From positions 40,900,028 through 40,964,027 of the forward strand of contig CM055097.1 of assembly GCA_029204225.1 (NCBI GenBank): a stretch of 64,000 nt of DNA, in the 5' to 3' direction. Source of the DNA: Diphasiastrum complanatum. Lineage: Eukaryota; Streptophyta; Lycopodiopsida; Lycopodiales; Lycopodiaceae. Position 1 is the stretch's first letter. Every line of letters begins with the position of its first letter. A model generated the notes under the pieces. The model was not told where the DNA came from. It did no database searches and worked only from the letters and a program-made list of their open reading frames with translations. This document shows positions 1 through 10,577 of this stretch, piece after piece. A program made the position numbers and the translations under genes.

Positions 1-463
1 TGGCTCTGATACCATATGTTACAACTCTCTACTTACTGCAAACCTCCAGGTGCCGGTTAACCACAAGAGATCGAACGATTCACGTTTCACCCCGCCAGGA
101 CCTAATCCGGGTCCACCCTCCGTGCCCTGGCCTGTGACCGTATCAAGCGGGATCCGACCTCCATCCTAGACAGTGTCCCATACCACTGCCTAGGCTCTCA
201 GCCATCTCCTGCCTCAAGCTAGCAGACATCCTGGCCGTGCACACGCTCTCCATCCACCTCCTCCTAGGTAGATAGAATGGATGGCAAATGAGCCCTTCTC
301 CCCTTGTATACTTCCAAGGAGAGAGACTCCAAGCTATATGCACACCTAGATCATGACACGTGGCAACCATGCAGGTTCACGAGTCACCGGTCAAGTCTAC
401 AGGCCCAGTCATCGTCCAGTCTCAAGTTTAGGGTTGGGACCCAAGGGAGTTGGGTCCCTAACA
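1..463 (-). mobile_element. Gypsy-type LTR (17-463) with tRNA-Met primer site (1-14), minus strand
   Basis: Read on the minus strand, 463 to 17 starts TGTTAGGGACCC and ends TTGTAACA, so it has TG..CA ends with a TGTTA/TAACA terminal inverted repeat, about 447 bp. Just beyond it, 14-1 reads TGGTATCAGAGCCA, the classic initiator tRNA-Met primer-binding site. This is therefore the 5' LTR of a minus-strand element whose body lies left of the window. The same LTR family recurs, truncated, at 47494-47842 and 53167-53529 beside recognisable gypsy gag and pol genes; that is the basis for the superfamily call. Confidence 0.85.
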
Positions 464-1362
464 GAACCTCTGCTACATTTGAAGCACCCATCCAACTCCC
501 AAGTAAAGCATCTATGATAGTGTCTCCCATGTGCAAATGCTGATGCTTCAACTGTAGATAGAAAAGTATGGAAGCAAAAGCAGCATGTCTAAACTCAATT
601 CAAGTCTCATCTACCAATACCATGAGATTTTGGAGGTGACTAGATACCTCCCAGATGTAGGGCATAATTTTTTGGAGATGACATCATGATATTAACTGAA
701 AAAGGAAAACTGCAGGCATGACATTAAGTTGAAGGGATACTCAAAAAAGGTCCACCTATCTAAATATCCAAATGACAAGTTGTAAGTGCAATACAAGCAA
801 CCTATTATAGAGCTTACGGAAGCAAGATAACGAAAACTTCAAAAAAGGACAAAAAAAGTATGACAAAGATAGTCCCAGAACTTACTAATAAGCTAAAATT
901 CAGGAAGTCAAATTCTAGACATCGAAATTAAGAGTTCTAAAGTGGAATAGAAGTGCCCTATTGTAAAAAGAACAATGAGTTGATCAAACCCTCAAAACCA
1001 CACAAAAAATAACGAAAAAGATGGAAGTGCAAAAGACTTGAATTGGAAACTGAACTCGTACAAAAAGTAAGTCGCAACACTGCGAGCAAACAGTACATTC
1101 CTAGAGCCCTACCTTCTGCCACTCAGAGCAACAAAACACAACAGCAAGGAATCCATAAATGCATTGTTTAACAAAATTGAGCAAGAAAATGAAAATTGTG
1201 ACTTCCTCCACAAAGCGAAGAAACTAAAACCATTGAAAATTGGCAACCACCTAAGTGCCAACAAACTGCTCTAACAAAATGTCATAAACAAGCTCAAAAA
1301 CAAAGAGCCTCACACAAGTAAGACAGCATAATAAAGAACATATAACTATCTCCTACGAAGAT
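464..1362. other. AT-rich stretch with no recognised gene
   Basis: I see no open frame with recognisable protein features, no terminal repeats and no strong microsatellite. It lies downstream of the minus-strand gene at 1740-4692 and could hold 3' UTR or introns of it. Confidence 0.4.
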
Positions 1363-1487
1363 GGTGTGCACTGTGCAATCAGCACGACAGTGGTCTGTAT
1401 CAAGAGCAATGGAATCAGTCAACTTTCTATGCAGGTTACTCTGCTCATATTGTTCTGATGGGCCTTTCAGTTTCTGCTTATCCACTA
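1363..1487 (-). other. Possible additional minus-strand exon
   Basis: The minus strand is open here for a hydrophilic peptide that includes DKQKLKGPSEQYEQSNLHRK. A pyrimidine-rich TTTCTGTTCATTAG acceptor-like site lies upstream and a GTAGGA donor-like site follows CACACCATCTTC. It could be a 3' exon of the gene at 1740-4692, but I could not join it in frame with the preceding exon candidate, so this is a weak call. Confidence 0.22.
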
Positions 1488-1739
1488 CTAATGAACAGAA
1501 ACCATGGGACAACTCGTATGTTCATAATGCTCGATGGCAAGGTAACTTGAGAAGTCAAAATCAGACACTCTACAAACAAAAGTTTCAAGGAAGTATGGGT
1601 TGACAGCAAACAAGACTATAATTAACTTCGAGTACATGACAAATTTCACACATAAAGGTGACAACAGAATGTTTCAAGTAACTAAGCTGCCTGGAAGTTG
1701 CATTCTCACAACTTTGAAAAATATGGAAGAAAACCTTCC

Positions 1740-4692
1740 GATAGAGACCATATTGGACTGACTGTTCCTTCCTCCTCGCCATCCAGCACCACCCCTATGA
1801 AAAAAACATTGCAAGGCAATAACTTTGTGAATATTCAACTGAACTCAAAGATTCTATGAATATTCAACTTACCTTAGAGTGTAACAGAAAGAGCAAACCT
1901 TATTTGTGGGTGTGGCATCCCATTGCCATTCTCTCCTCTACCTCTTCCCCAGGAGTTGTTGCCCCGGTCATATTTTTGTCTACATGTTCCCATATGCAAA
2001 ATTTCCATGGGTAGCCCATTAGTTTGGCCCTTAATTGGGTTTCCTGCCGAATCTGATGGCATCTGAGGAGCATTAGACCTGCTATAAACAGAAACTGTGT
2101 TGACATTATTGACAGCATGATGAAGAGCTTGCTGTGAACCGTACTGTCCAGATACAGAAGCTTCAATGTTTGTGCTATTCACAGAATTCATGCTGGGTCT
2201 GCAAAGAGGGGTGCTATAGAGGTTTGCTGTCGGTACACCATTGAACACATGGCTTGAAGTCTCTGGTACAGGGCACTGTTGAGGTGCTCCACTGGATCTG
2301 CAAGGAAGGCTGCCATAGAAGTTTGCAGCTGGTACACCATTGAACACATGGTTTGCACTCTCTGGTAAAGGACACTGTTGTAGTGCTCCACTGCGTTTGC
2401 AAGGAGAGCTGCTATTGAAATTTCCTGCTGGTACACCAGTGAAAATATGGTTTGCAGTGTCTGGTAAAAGGCAGTGTTGCTGTAATCCATTGGGTCTACA
2501 AGAAGAGCTGCTATGGAAATTTCCAGCTGGTACACCAGTAGCTACATGGTTTCCTGTCTCTGGTAAAGGCCACTGTTGTTGTGCTCCAAGAGATAGAGAA
2601 TTGCTGCAAAATTTTCCTAGTGGCACACCAGTGTAGATGTGACTCACAAGATTCGATGAACGCCCCTGTTGTTCTGAAGTAGTTGTTGAACCCGTTTGCT
2701 GTATCTCAAATGGTTTCACACATTGCCCCTGTGGCGCATTCTGATATGGGCGGAAATGATTATGAGGTTGTATATGACCCACCTGGAAAGACATGGAGGT
2801 TCCACCGGGAGGCAACGTAGCATGCCCTCCCTGTCAATGCTTCAGGCTGCACAATTTTTGAGAATAATCCTAGAGAACATATTGGCTACTGGTTATATAC
2901 ATGCTACTTTGATGTTAAACATTACTATCACTTGCCTGTTGGTGGTTATTCGAAGGACCTCGATACATTGGGTGCAAAGCTTTTTCTTGATCATTTTGAA
3001 AAGGTGGATGAACGTTTGCAGAAGGAATGCCCCCAGACGCAAATGGATGGAGCCCTACCTGCCAAATAAAGTTAAATATGTGAGCTAAAACTTACATGAT
3101 TGGAAGGTGGAAATCACATTTGAGGACCCTCATTATCCAATCAGTCATAATCTTCCCCTTGTAATCTGATTGCTTGTAGACTTCAGCCCTGAAAACAAGG
3201 AGCCCTCGTGGATGAAATCTTGAAGGTACTGAGCACTCTTTGGAATATGAATTTAGCCATCGTGGATGGAATTTTGAATATTCGTAGCCATCCTAATGAA
3301 CTATGAAAATACAGACCCTTCTTTCAACCCCTCTCTAGGTCTGATTTTGGAACAGGTACTAAACTTGACCGTTTGTATTTAGAAGCTGTGAACTTTCTAT
3401 TCGGGTATTTCATAGGCCCATTCTACTGTTATCCAGTCGTGGTGAAATGTTAGTTAAGATATGAAATAGTGTGTGGCCATTTTTGGTTCAACACCTTGTT
3501 GGTATCATCACTGAATTCTTGCTTTTGTCACTGTGCTGTTGTCATCTTCTTTGCTTTATGCTTTAGATGATTTACTGCCATCATTGTTAGGCTGTACGAA
3601 CTTGTCCTTGCAGGCTCAGATCTCCACAGAAGCATATCATGGGAATTTTGGCTTGTCCTCTCATCTCACCATTACCACGCCCTGACAAGAGGAATTTCCA
3701 TAATGTGTCTCTAAGCGTACCTTATCTATACGGACATAGGAACCTAAATTCTAAGGATCATGAGAAAAGAGGCGAATAAGTAAAGACCTGCTCCATATTG
3801 ACAAAATATATCTGCTTTCTTTGGTAATGAACCATGAATATACAAAGACCAGAAAAGCTATAGCCACAGCAAGGGATAGGTAGCTAAAAATGAACCAAAA
3901 TCACACCAACAGGAAACATAAGCAGCATACAAGAAAGACAAAGAAGCAAGCCCTGATATAGAATATCACCTGCGATGAAAACGCACCATCTCTCCATGCC
4001 GCAGAATCAGCTCTCAAATTAGCCCAAGGCTGATTATTGTTAATGATTGCTCCATTTAGCGCACCAGCGGGAAGCCCAAGCACCTCAGGCTGCACATTGA
4101 ATCCACCAACAGGCACTCCTAGAGCAGGTGCTGGACCTTCCCACCCAGAAACACTGCCACCATTGAACTGGCCCCCGACCGAAGCCGGGGGCGTACCATG
4201 GGAGAAGGCAGGAGGCGGCGTATTGGGTAGAGGTGGCTGACGACCTTGAAAAGAAGCCCGAGCACAATTTCCAGGAAATGAAGGCCTCATCATCTGCTTT
4301 ATTCGCTGTTCGCCTTGAAGTGAAATCTGCCCTTCTTTTCCAATGCTGCTTTCCTCTCTTCTGACTTCAGGTCGGATTTACCACAGCAGATGCTGCACAG
4401 ATTTTCCTGGTAAGCAATCTGGCGAGCAAACCAAGACAGGAAACGATGTGAGCCACCCCCATACACCAGATTTCTAAGGAGCTAAGAAAGGCAGCTTCAA
4501 GAATCCAATCCCCCAGCCTCAAAACCGAAACAGCTGAGCAACGACAGGAGCGCCACTCCAATCAGCAAAAATTATCGGCAAAGGAAGAAGCCAGAGGGGG
4601 AAGCGCTGATAAAGACAACGATCACAAATCAATTCCTACGCAGAGTTACGATCCATAGGCTTGTCTATGTAACTGCTCATCTTCTTCTTCAT
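1740..4692 (-). CDS. Spliced host gene: low-complexity Pro/Gly/Asn-rich protein with five 33-residue repeats and RG-rich C-terminus
   Basis: Inferred four-exon model. Exon 1 begins at ATG 4692 (MKKKMSSYIDKPMD...) and ends at a GT near 4650 or 4640. Exon 2 spans about 4360-3970 and ends ..AFSSQ at CAG|GTGATA. Exon 3 spans 2830-1899 (or 1873) after a ..TTGACAG acceptor. Exon 4 starts at 1794 after TGTTTTTTTCATAG. Exons 2 and 3 join in phase 0. Using AAG|GTTTGC at 1899, exon 4 continues in frame as GGAGWRGGRNSQSN, extending the WGRGRG tract; the stronger donor AAG|GTAAGT at 1873 instead follows a TAA by one base. Exon 2 encodes Pro/Gly-rich sequence (QPPLPNTPPPAF); exon 3 encodes five NHVFNGVPAxNF repeats. 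No membrane segment or known catalytic motif is visible. RG-rich low-complexity tails are common in RNA-binding proteins, so RNA association is a guess. I do not recognise the family. Exon edges are by eye. Confidence 0.55.
2192..2644 (-). repeat. Five tandem ~99-bp coding repeats (33 residues each)
   Basis: In the minus-strand exon, the motif (N/S)H(V/I)xxGVPxxNF followed by a Cys-Arg core and a P(E/D)(T/S) tail occurs five times. The spacing is 31, 33, 33 and 33 residues, and the last copy is partial. The copies have diverged but the frame is kept throughout, so the expansion behaves like protein sequence rather than a decaying satellite. Confidence 0.8.
2821..3069 (+). pseudogene. Plus-strand exon-like fragment antisense to the intron/exon 3 edge
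   Basis: The plus strand is open for about 82 codons and reads like natural protein, for example NNPREHIGYWLYTCYFDVKH and then GGYSKDLDTLGAKLFLDHFE. It ends at TAA near 3067. A second coherent stretch, WKVEITFEDPHYPISHNLPL, follows from about 3102 in a plus frame. Neither has a start in good context, and the piece overlaps the acceptor of the opposite-strand exon 3. I do not recognise the family. It may be a relic of a gene or an inserted gene fragment. Confidence 0.35.
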
Positions 4693-4720
4693 TTGTGGGA
4701 AAAGGGTACAAAAGGTTCAC

Positions 4721-4738
4721 ATTAGGGTTTAGGGTTTT
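4721..4738 (-). promoter_or_regulatory. Double telo-box upstream of the minus-strand gene
   Basis: On the minus strand this reads AAAACCCTAAACCCTAAT, two overlapping plant telo-box words (AAACCCTAA), about 30 bp upstream of the ATG at 4692. Telo-boxes are established in promoters of plant translation and growth genes. The position supports a real promoter for the gene at 1740-4692. Confidence 0.6.
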
Positions 4739-4739
4739 A

Positions 4740-5133
4740 AAGTGCACAGTGCAACCAAATTTGATATTGATCTATTCTTTGGAACCTTGGGAAAAGCAAG
4801 ACTATTTGTTGAGGGGGGTAAAGTAAAAGTTAAGCTTACAAGTAGAGTCTAGACTCTAAATATTTGGAGACCTGTACTTTAGGAAGTTAAGCTTAAAAAA
4901 AGCCTCAAATTTTGGAGATGTTTATTATAACAAATAAGATTCAACTGCTTTTAATAACAAAGGACGAGAGAACCAATCATGGTACAAAAGTATGTTATGG
5001 AATGACATTGTCAAATGATAAACATAGTCGAAAACTAATATGCTTAAAAGAATATAAGGCAGTAAAAAAATTATTAATTACTTAAAACCTAATGCCTTAT
5101 GTAAATCACTAGATTCAATAGTGTCACTAATAG
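4740..5133. other. AT-rich intergenic stretch
   Basis: Upstream flank of the minus-strand gene. No reading frame, repeat or structured element stands out apart from generally high A+T. Confidence 0.4.
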
Positions 5134-5436
5134 CTAATGCAGGGAGCTTTGAACCAACCGCTCTTGTGACTTAAGCTCGTTGAAAAAGTGAAATAGCTTG
5201 TAAACGTTGTAATGCATAATACGTTGATAAAGAAAGATACAATGATGGAGTGTGATGTCACACTTTCCCTGGCATTTCACAACAAGCTTCGGACATAAAG
5301 ATAAAAAATCATTAAATTTCTTGTGAAGACATCCATATGTTTTCAAAGCAAAGGGGATAGACTCTTCACCAAATGCACGGTCATTAGAATCTTGCTCTTT
5401 CCTTTGAGTTGTATGAGATGCAGCAGCCCCTTGCAT
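5134..5436 (-). pseudogene. Short ORF with a possible RT-associated C-terminal motif
   Basis: A 100-codon minus-strand frame contains PFALKTYGCLHKKFNDFLSL. From memory, P(F/L)A(I/L)ETYGCLH segments occur near the ends of ORFs annotated as reverse-transcriptase-related in plants, so this may be the tail of a non-LTR-type or similar element. It lacks any catalytic motif. The flanks add nothing decisive. Treat as a tentative fragment. Confidence 0.3.
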
Positions 5437-5734
5437 GGTGGAAGAACAACGAAAAAGATCTTGTCGAGAGGGATTAGCAATAACATCATCTCTAAGAGTC
5501 CGAATTTCAAGACCAACACCGAGGATCCAAACTAGATTATTGATACAAAAAAACTAAATGATGGGACGTTGTTCCTACTTTATGATTCTCTATTCATTGG
5601 AAGCTGGTTTTCACCTACAAACATCAGATTTGTAGAAGTAAGCTAGTACTATCAACCTTCTTCTTTTCTCTGATTTCAATGAGGTTTTCAAAGCTAGAAT
5701 TGTTTGAGTGGGCGCATAATGAATAGCAGTTTAA

Positions 5735-5913
<179 letters not shown>

Positions 5914-6099
5914 CCTTCTGATATGAATCATCGAAATAATTTACGTGCAGCAAATGAAAATTCTGTTGAACCAAGTGAAACTGTTATCTTCTCTGAATCT
6001 TGGATTCCAACCTAAGACCTACTCATGGGAGAAGAAGGAAAAAAAAGTCGGAAGTTGTGGAGAATTGGCTCGTGAAATGGGACAATTATTTCAATCGTC

Positions 6100-7702
6100 A
6101 TGGTAGAAAAAGATCAAGAGCATTGTTTTATCTCTTCGTGGTCGTGGTGGCATGATCTGACTGTCAACAAGCCCTCCACTTGGACATAAAATAATCTATC
6201 TCTAAGTTGATTGGCCTCAAAATCGCCAAACTGGACAACTTAACTAGTTGACAGTATTTTACGCTCCCTCTTCAACTAGATTTATCACACAACTTTGATC
6301 CATCTTAAGAATGATCTCCATCCTAAGAATAGACCTTCTTTCTATGGTTTTATAATGACTTTCATAATTGATGTAGATAATAGTGTCCATATTGGATGCT
6401 TCACTACTTTTTTACATCAATTTTACATATCAAAATGAAACTAGCACATATGAAAAACAACATAGAATGCAAAGATTATGATCCCTCCATGCTTCCACCT
6501 CTGATATCTCTGAATATGAAGAACAACATAGAATGCAAAGATTATGATCCCTCCATGCTTCCACCTCTGATATCTCTAAAAAATAATAGCAACCAAGCAA
6601 TAAATGTGAGTGGTAATCATTCGCTTGCATGTCTCCTCCATATTCCACTCCATGTGAAATGAGCCTCCATTGCCACCTTCACACAAAGAACCATCAGCCC
6701 TTGGAAATCCATGAGTAATAGAGTACAAAAATGATGTTAATCTAGCTCCACATGATTCAATACAACTAGTAGGTAGCACTACTCCATCTTCAAGATCTAA
6801 TTGACACAAGAAAATGACCATAGATTCACCAAAAATTGGCAATCTCCAAACATTGACACCACATAGCTCAAACATGAAGTTAGATAACAACATTTCCTTG
6901 CTGCTCTTTTGACCTCCTTGAGTCTTCAAATACTTGCAAAAACATATGCAAAGTTCCTTTTCCATTCGGCTCCTCTTCGATGCTCTTGACTAGCTCCAAA
7001 TTGTCACTTTCCATTTTGTGTCGATGAAGCTCATCAAGATAAACCTCTTGATCTTCCACTTGAGCATCAAAACCATTAACCAAGACCTCATTTTCATATC
7101 CATTAATGACGTCCATTAATCCATGAAGACAACCATCCAATTGTTATCATCATCTACACAAGAACATGTACCAAGACATGTAAGAAAAAGCAAAGTTTGT
7201 ACCTTCAACTTGCTTACCCTTCTCATCATATGTAAGCCTAGATGGTTTTTGCCTTTTCCTTGAGGATCTTCTTAGAAGTTGACTTGGAGACGTATCTCCA
7301 CCATCACCATCCAAAGAACCATCCTTTTCACCACCAAAAATGTTAGTTTCATCAACATCAACAACATCAAGCTTATCCACATTCTTTTCTTCAAAGACAA
7401 CGTCCTTAGAAATGAACTTTCTTTGACTTAGGAATGTAAACCCTATAAACTTTTCTTAATTCACTATTTTCATAACAAGTACTACCATCTAAGTCTTCAT
7501 TTGAGTATCTATTGCAAACAAAGTTACACACATCAAAGCTTCATCCCAAAAAGACTTAGGAAGATTTGCATTCACCCTCATGGATTTTGCTCTTTCACAA
7601 AGATTGATCTTCTTCTCTTCCACACCATGTAGAACCTTTGAGTTTGAAAGCTCCCTCTTGATCCCATGTGCCACACAAACCTCTTTAAACTTTGTTGATA
7701 GG
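6100..7702 (-). mobile_element. Copia relic C1 (integrase piece, linker, 3' segment), minus strand
   Basis: On the minus strand 7731-7489 holds copia integrase sequence with CVAHGIKREL and CERAKSMRVNANLPKSFWDE. 7380-7150 holds the integrase-RT linker (SSRKRQKPSRLTYDEKGKQV). 7140-6880 encodes VNGFDAQVEDQEVY and ELVKSIEEE, shared with relic C2 at 22.4-25.1 kb but unlike any RT domain. Near 6262 a GAAGAGGGAGCG tract resembles a polypurine tract, so a 3' LTR probably begins there and runs left. No RT or RNase H motif is visible. The element is cut at 7702 by the insertion of a different LTR. Confidence 0.7.
6448..6579. repeat. 66-bp tandem duplication inside copia relic C1
   Basis: Two adjacent copies, offset exactly 66 bp, each starting ATATGAAxAACAAC and ending CTCTGATATCTCT. 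Relic C2 has only one counterpart near 22960, so the duplication is private to this copy. Confidence 0.85.
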
Positions 7703-8442
7703 TGTTGGAGGGTTTGCGGATATCGAGGCAACCCTAACCATAGTTAATAAGTGAGAGGGACTTGGCACCCTGCATGCGTAAGTCCAACCCGATGATCACA
7801 TAGTTAGTTGATTATTTAGAAGTTAATGTAAAGGACTTTAGGCCTTTTTGCGAGACTTTTAATATCGTAGGGCCTAATAGTCAAGTTAAAAAATAAAAAA
7901 GATTCCCACCAATTTTTAAAATGGTTTCCTCTAAATTTCAAATTCAAATAGTTAGGGAGGTAGAAATTGGCCAATAGGATTTGAGACCAAAGCCCTAAAA
8001 TCCACTATATATAGTGGTAAATTCAAATCATTTGTACATATTCTCTTCATTTCAATACAAGAAGGTTGGCCCTCTTATGGAATGGATATGGAATGTCCTT
8101 GCTCTCCCATCTTTCCTCCTCTAACTCTCATGTTTTCTTTGGATTTGCTAATTGTTGGACTTAATGCTTATTGGGATTGATTATTCTTATGCTTTTTGTG
8201 AGAGGGAACGGGAGAGAGAGAAGAGTAAGTCTCTTTCATTGTTGTGGATCTAGTGTTAATGGGTTTAGTCTTAATGGATCTTAGTGTTAGATATGAATCA
8301 TATGCAATTATTGGATTGTGAAATATGTTATCGCTCTCGTGGGAACGAATCTTCGCGTGACAACTAGTTAATCATCTTCATCTTCTTGATGCTTGTGTGC
8401 TTGGATCTAGGATTGAGGGTAGGATAGGAAATGCCCACTACA
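7703..8442 (+). mobile_element. LTR of a tRNA-Asp-primed Ty3/gypsy (Tat/Athila-like) element
   Basis: It begins TGTTGGAGGGTTTGCGG and ends CCCACTACA, and is followed after four bases by TTGGCGCCGTTGCCGG. That primer site matches the tRNA-Asp PBS typical of Tat/Athila gypsy elements. The LTR is about 740 bp, with a TATA-type core in the palindrome at 8002-8017. It interrupts copia relic C1. The possible 5-bp left target sequence is ATAGG (7698-7702), but I did not find the right partner. No gag or pol follows intact. Confidence 0.8.
8002..8017. promoter_or_regulatory. Palindromic TATA core in LTR
   Basis: CCACTATATATAGTGG is a perfect 16-bp palindrome with the TATATATA core at its centre, about 300 bp into the LTR. 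It is the likely core promoter, and its symmetry means the same box reads in both directions. Confidence 0.6.
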
Positions 8443-8446
8443 ATTT

Positions 8447-8461
8447 TGGCGCCGTTGCCGG
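8447..8461 (+). other. Primer-binding site (tRNA-Asp)
   Basis: TGGCGCCGTTGCCGG directly downstream of the LTR end matches the established primer site of Athila/Tat-type gypsy elements. Confidence 0.8.
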
Positions 8462-9268
8462 AGAGCTACGCCAATTTTTCAGTTTTCAACATGTATTTGA
8501 TGCATGGATGGATGTTAGCTTGCATTTAGACATCTTGGTTTGGCATAATAGGATAAAAATTGTATATTAGGGTTAAATTGGAAGAGATATTGCTTGATTT
8601 GAGTAGAATTTCTTGTTTGAAATCTAATTTGATTGTTCAGCAGGGGAAGCCATACAAATCACCATTCTTAAGATCTATTTGGATCTGGAGAAATCATAGA
8701 CAACAAATAAGATCGTTCATTTTTGCCATTTTTGGTGAAAAAGGAGGCAAAATCATCATCAATCTTGATAACTTTTTGTTCCCTGGCAATAAACCATCAC
8801 CGACTTTGTCTTCATATAGAGAATCAGTTTGAACGGCAAAGGTTAATTGCCAACCGATTTCCAAAAACAGAATAAAAACCACAAAAATCCTAAAAACATA
8901 AAACGAATCTTCGCATGTTCTACTGTAGCTAGAGGCTGACCTAGATCTATCTACTACCAGGTCGGCAAAGATTATTTATAAAAATAAAGAACTAAAGTGA
9001 TTGTTCATCTAGTTGTTGATAACCTTTTGTAGAAAGTTTAACAGCTTTCTGCAAAAATATCACCTCTTTGAGAGGAACTTTTGCCTTAACATTCGCCAGA
9101 CTCAGAGTCAATCCAACATACTAGTTTTGATAATCAATGAGTTGGGCGAACGTTAAGTCAACGTCAGTTGTCATATTGATCTGAAGCGCGGAAAAAGCTA
9201 AAGCATAAGTACGAGGTGAGGACTGTTGCAATAGTGATGCACCTTCACAATCAGCTACAAGGTTTGCG
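8462..9268. other. Decayed element interior, unassigned
   Basis: Sequence after the tRNA-Asp PBS. It should be the leader of the gypsy element, but no gag motif is readable and a copia gag fragment appears by 9269, so a junction lies somewhere inside. Confidence 0.35.
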
Positions 9269-9523
9269 ATGGATGGCAACCAATTGGATCAACACGCTGA
9301 GAGAATCAGAATGATCTTTGCTGAACTTTCTACATCAGGACAGGAGCACCAAGTCCCAACACCACAACAATTGATGTACTTCATGAAGTCTCTACCTACA
9401 TCCTATCAACCAATGAGAATGCTTATCTTGAGCTTACCAGAGATGACATTCGAACGAGTTGTCAGTCTTGTTGCAGATGAAAGATTGATGAGAGATGAAG
9501 GAGAAGGAAACAGCGAACAATAG
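9269..9523 (+). pseudogene. Copia gag (UBN2-type) fragment
   Basis: An 84-codon frame with MYFMKSLPTSYQPMRMLI and MTFERVVSLVADERLMRDE. This matches the known copia gag pattern in which LLxSLPxSYxxxxxxL is followed by LTxxxVxxxLxxEExRR. Upstream and downstream sequence is broken by stops. It runs in the same direction as the copia pieces that follow, but I cannot show it belongs to the same insertion. Confidence 0.6.
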
Positions 9524-10171
9524 TGCTAGTCCGGGAAGTTGAGAATTGTGTTATTCTATTGAGAGACAAACTGTGCTTATCAATGGATAAGAGAAAGAGG
9601 TAGATCGATATGGCAACTTCTTGCTAATACACGAGAGGGAGACCTACATGTGTATGCACTTTATGTGAGAGATCAAGATGAAGTGTGCATGCAACCACAA
9701 AAAGAGACAAAGAGGAGAGCCATGGCTTCCTACTCATTGATATCATGCAGGTTCTCAAAAGATCATGCATATGACTGTAGTGCTAGCAGTCTTGAATCTT
9801 GATAATAAAGCTATCAAATGCAGTGAGGCACTCTATTCGGCTCATCATATAGTTTGCATGATGGTCGCTCTTTCAAGAAGAGCTAGCCTATGAAACACTC
9901 TAAATAGGATTCAGACTGATTGCGAATCATTATAATTTTAGGCAAGAATCGTTCTACACAACGTCAGAATGACTTGTGGTTTTTTATAAAGACATTATCA
10001 CTCTAAATAGAGTTACTGCTAAGACACATGTGATAGACATTAATAATGCATAGAATGTGTAACACTTGCATGGAATGTAAGGAACTGAAATGACATAATA
10101 GATAAATCGAAACATAGAGAAGTAGTGTCTAAGGAGTCATAGCCCACCATGCACTAAAACAATGTAGTCTA
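9524..10171. other. Degenerate stretch downstream of copia gag
   Basis: No open frame of note. Scattered peptide-like stretches suggest further retroelement decay. It ends at the TGTTAGAATTT start of the next LTR-like repeat. Confidence 0.35.
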
Positions 10172-10577
10172 TGTTAGAATTTAGCAATTTTCACATGGTT
10201 TTTGAAATGTATTTGACATCTATGTGGATCCACACGTGTGAGGACCTGTCCACACGTGTGAAATGACACTTGTAATATTCAAATACATTTTATAGCTTTC
10301 ATTTGAGTCAAATATGACATCTCCTAAATTATAAGAGTTAGGTCCTAGATTGTAGGAATCTAGAAGGTCAACACAAACAACCAATGGATGATGTGGCAAA
10401 TTAGATAGATCTTATCCAAAATGGATATGGATGAGTACAATGAGCTGTCCCACACATGCTGGATGCAGCTTAGAGAGAGATTATGGTGATTGTGTACTTG
10501 ATCCATGATGGATCCATTGTGAAGCTAATGATGAGAAACATTGGTTTGTGGAGCAATCTTGTGATTTTCACTCTCTT
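10172..10577 (+). repeat. LTR-like direct repeat, copy 1
   Basis: Begins TGTTAGAATTTAGCAATT and shares about 385 bp (from TTCACATGGTTTTTG to CATTTTCACTCTC) with copy 2 at 12672-13062, differing at few positions. It carries two CACACGTGTG palindromes. Its right edge passes directly into copia gag zinc-knuckle coding sequence, so the LTR end, PBS and most of gag appear deleted. Confidence 0.7.

Noticed and set aside
2188-2535. Other-frame ORFs across the 99-bp repeats on both strands
   Set aside because: A repeat unit divisible by three keeps several frames open at once; only the minus frame with conserved GVPxxNF motifs and splice-site fit looks coding.
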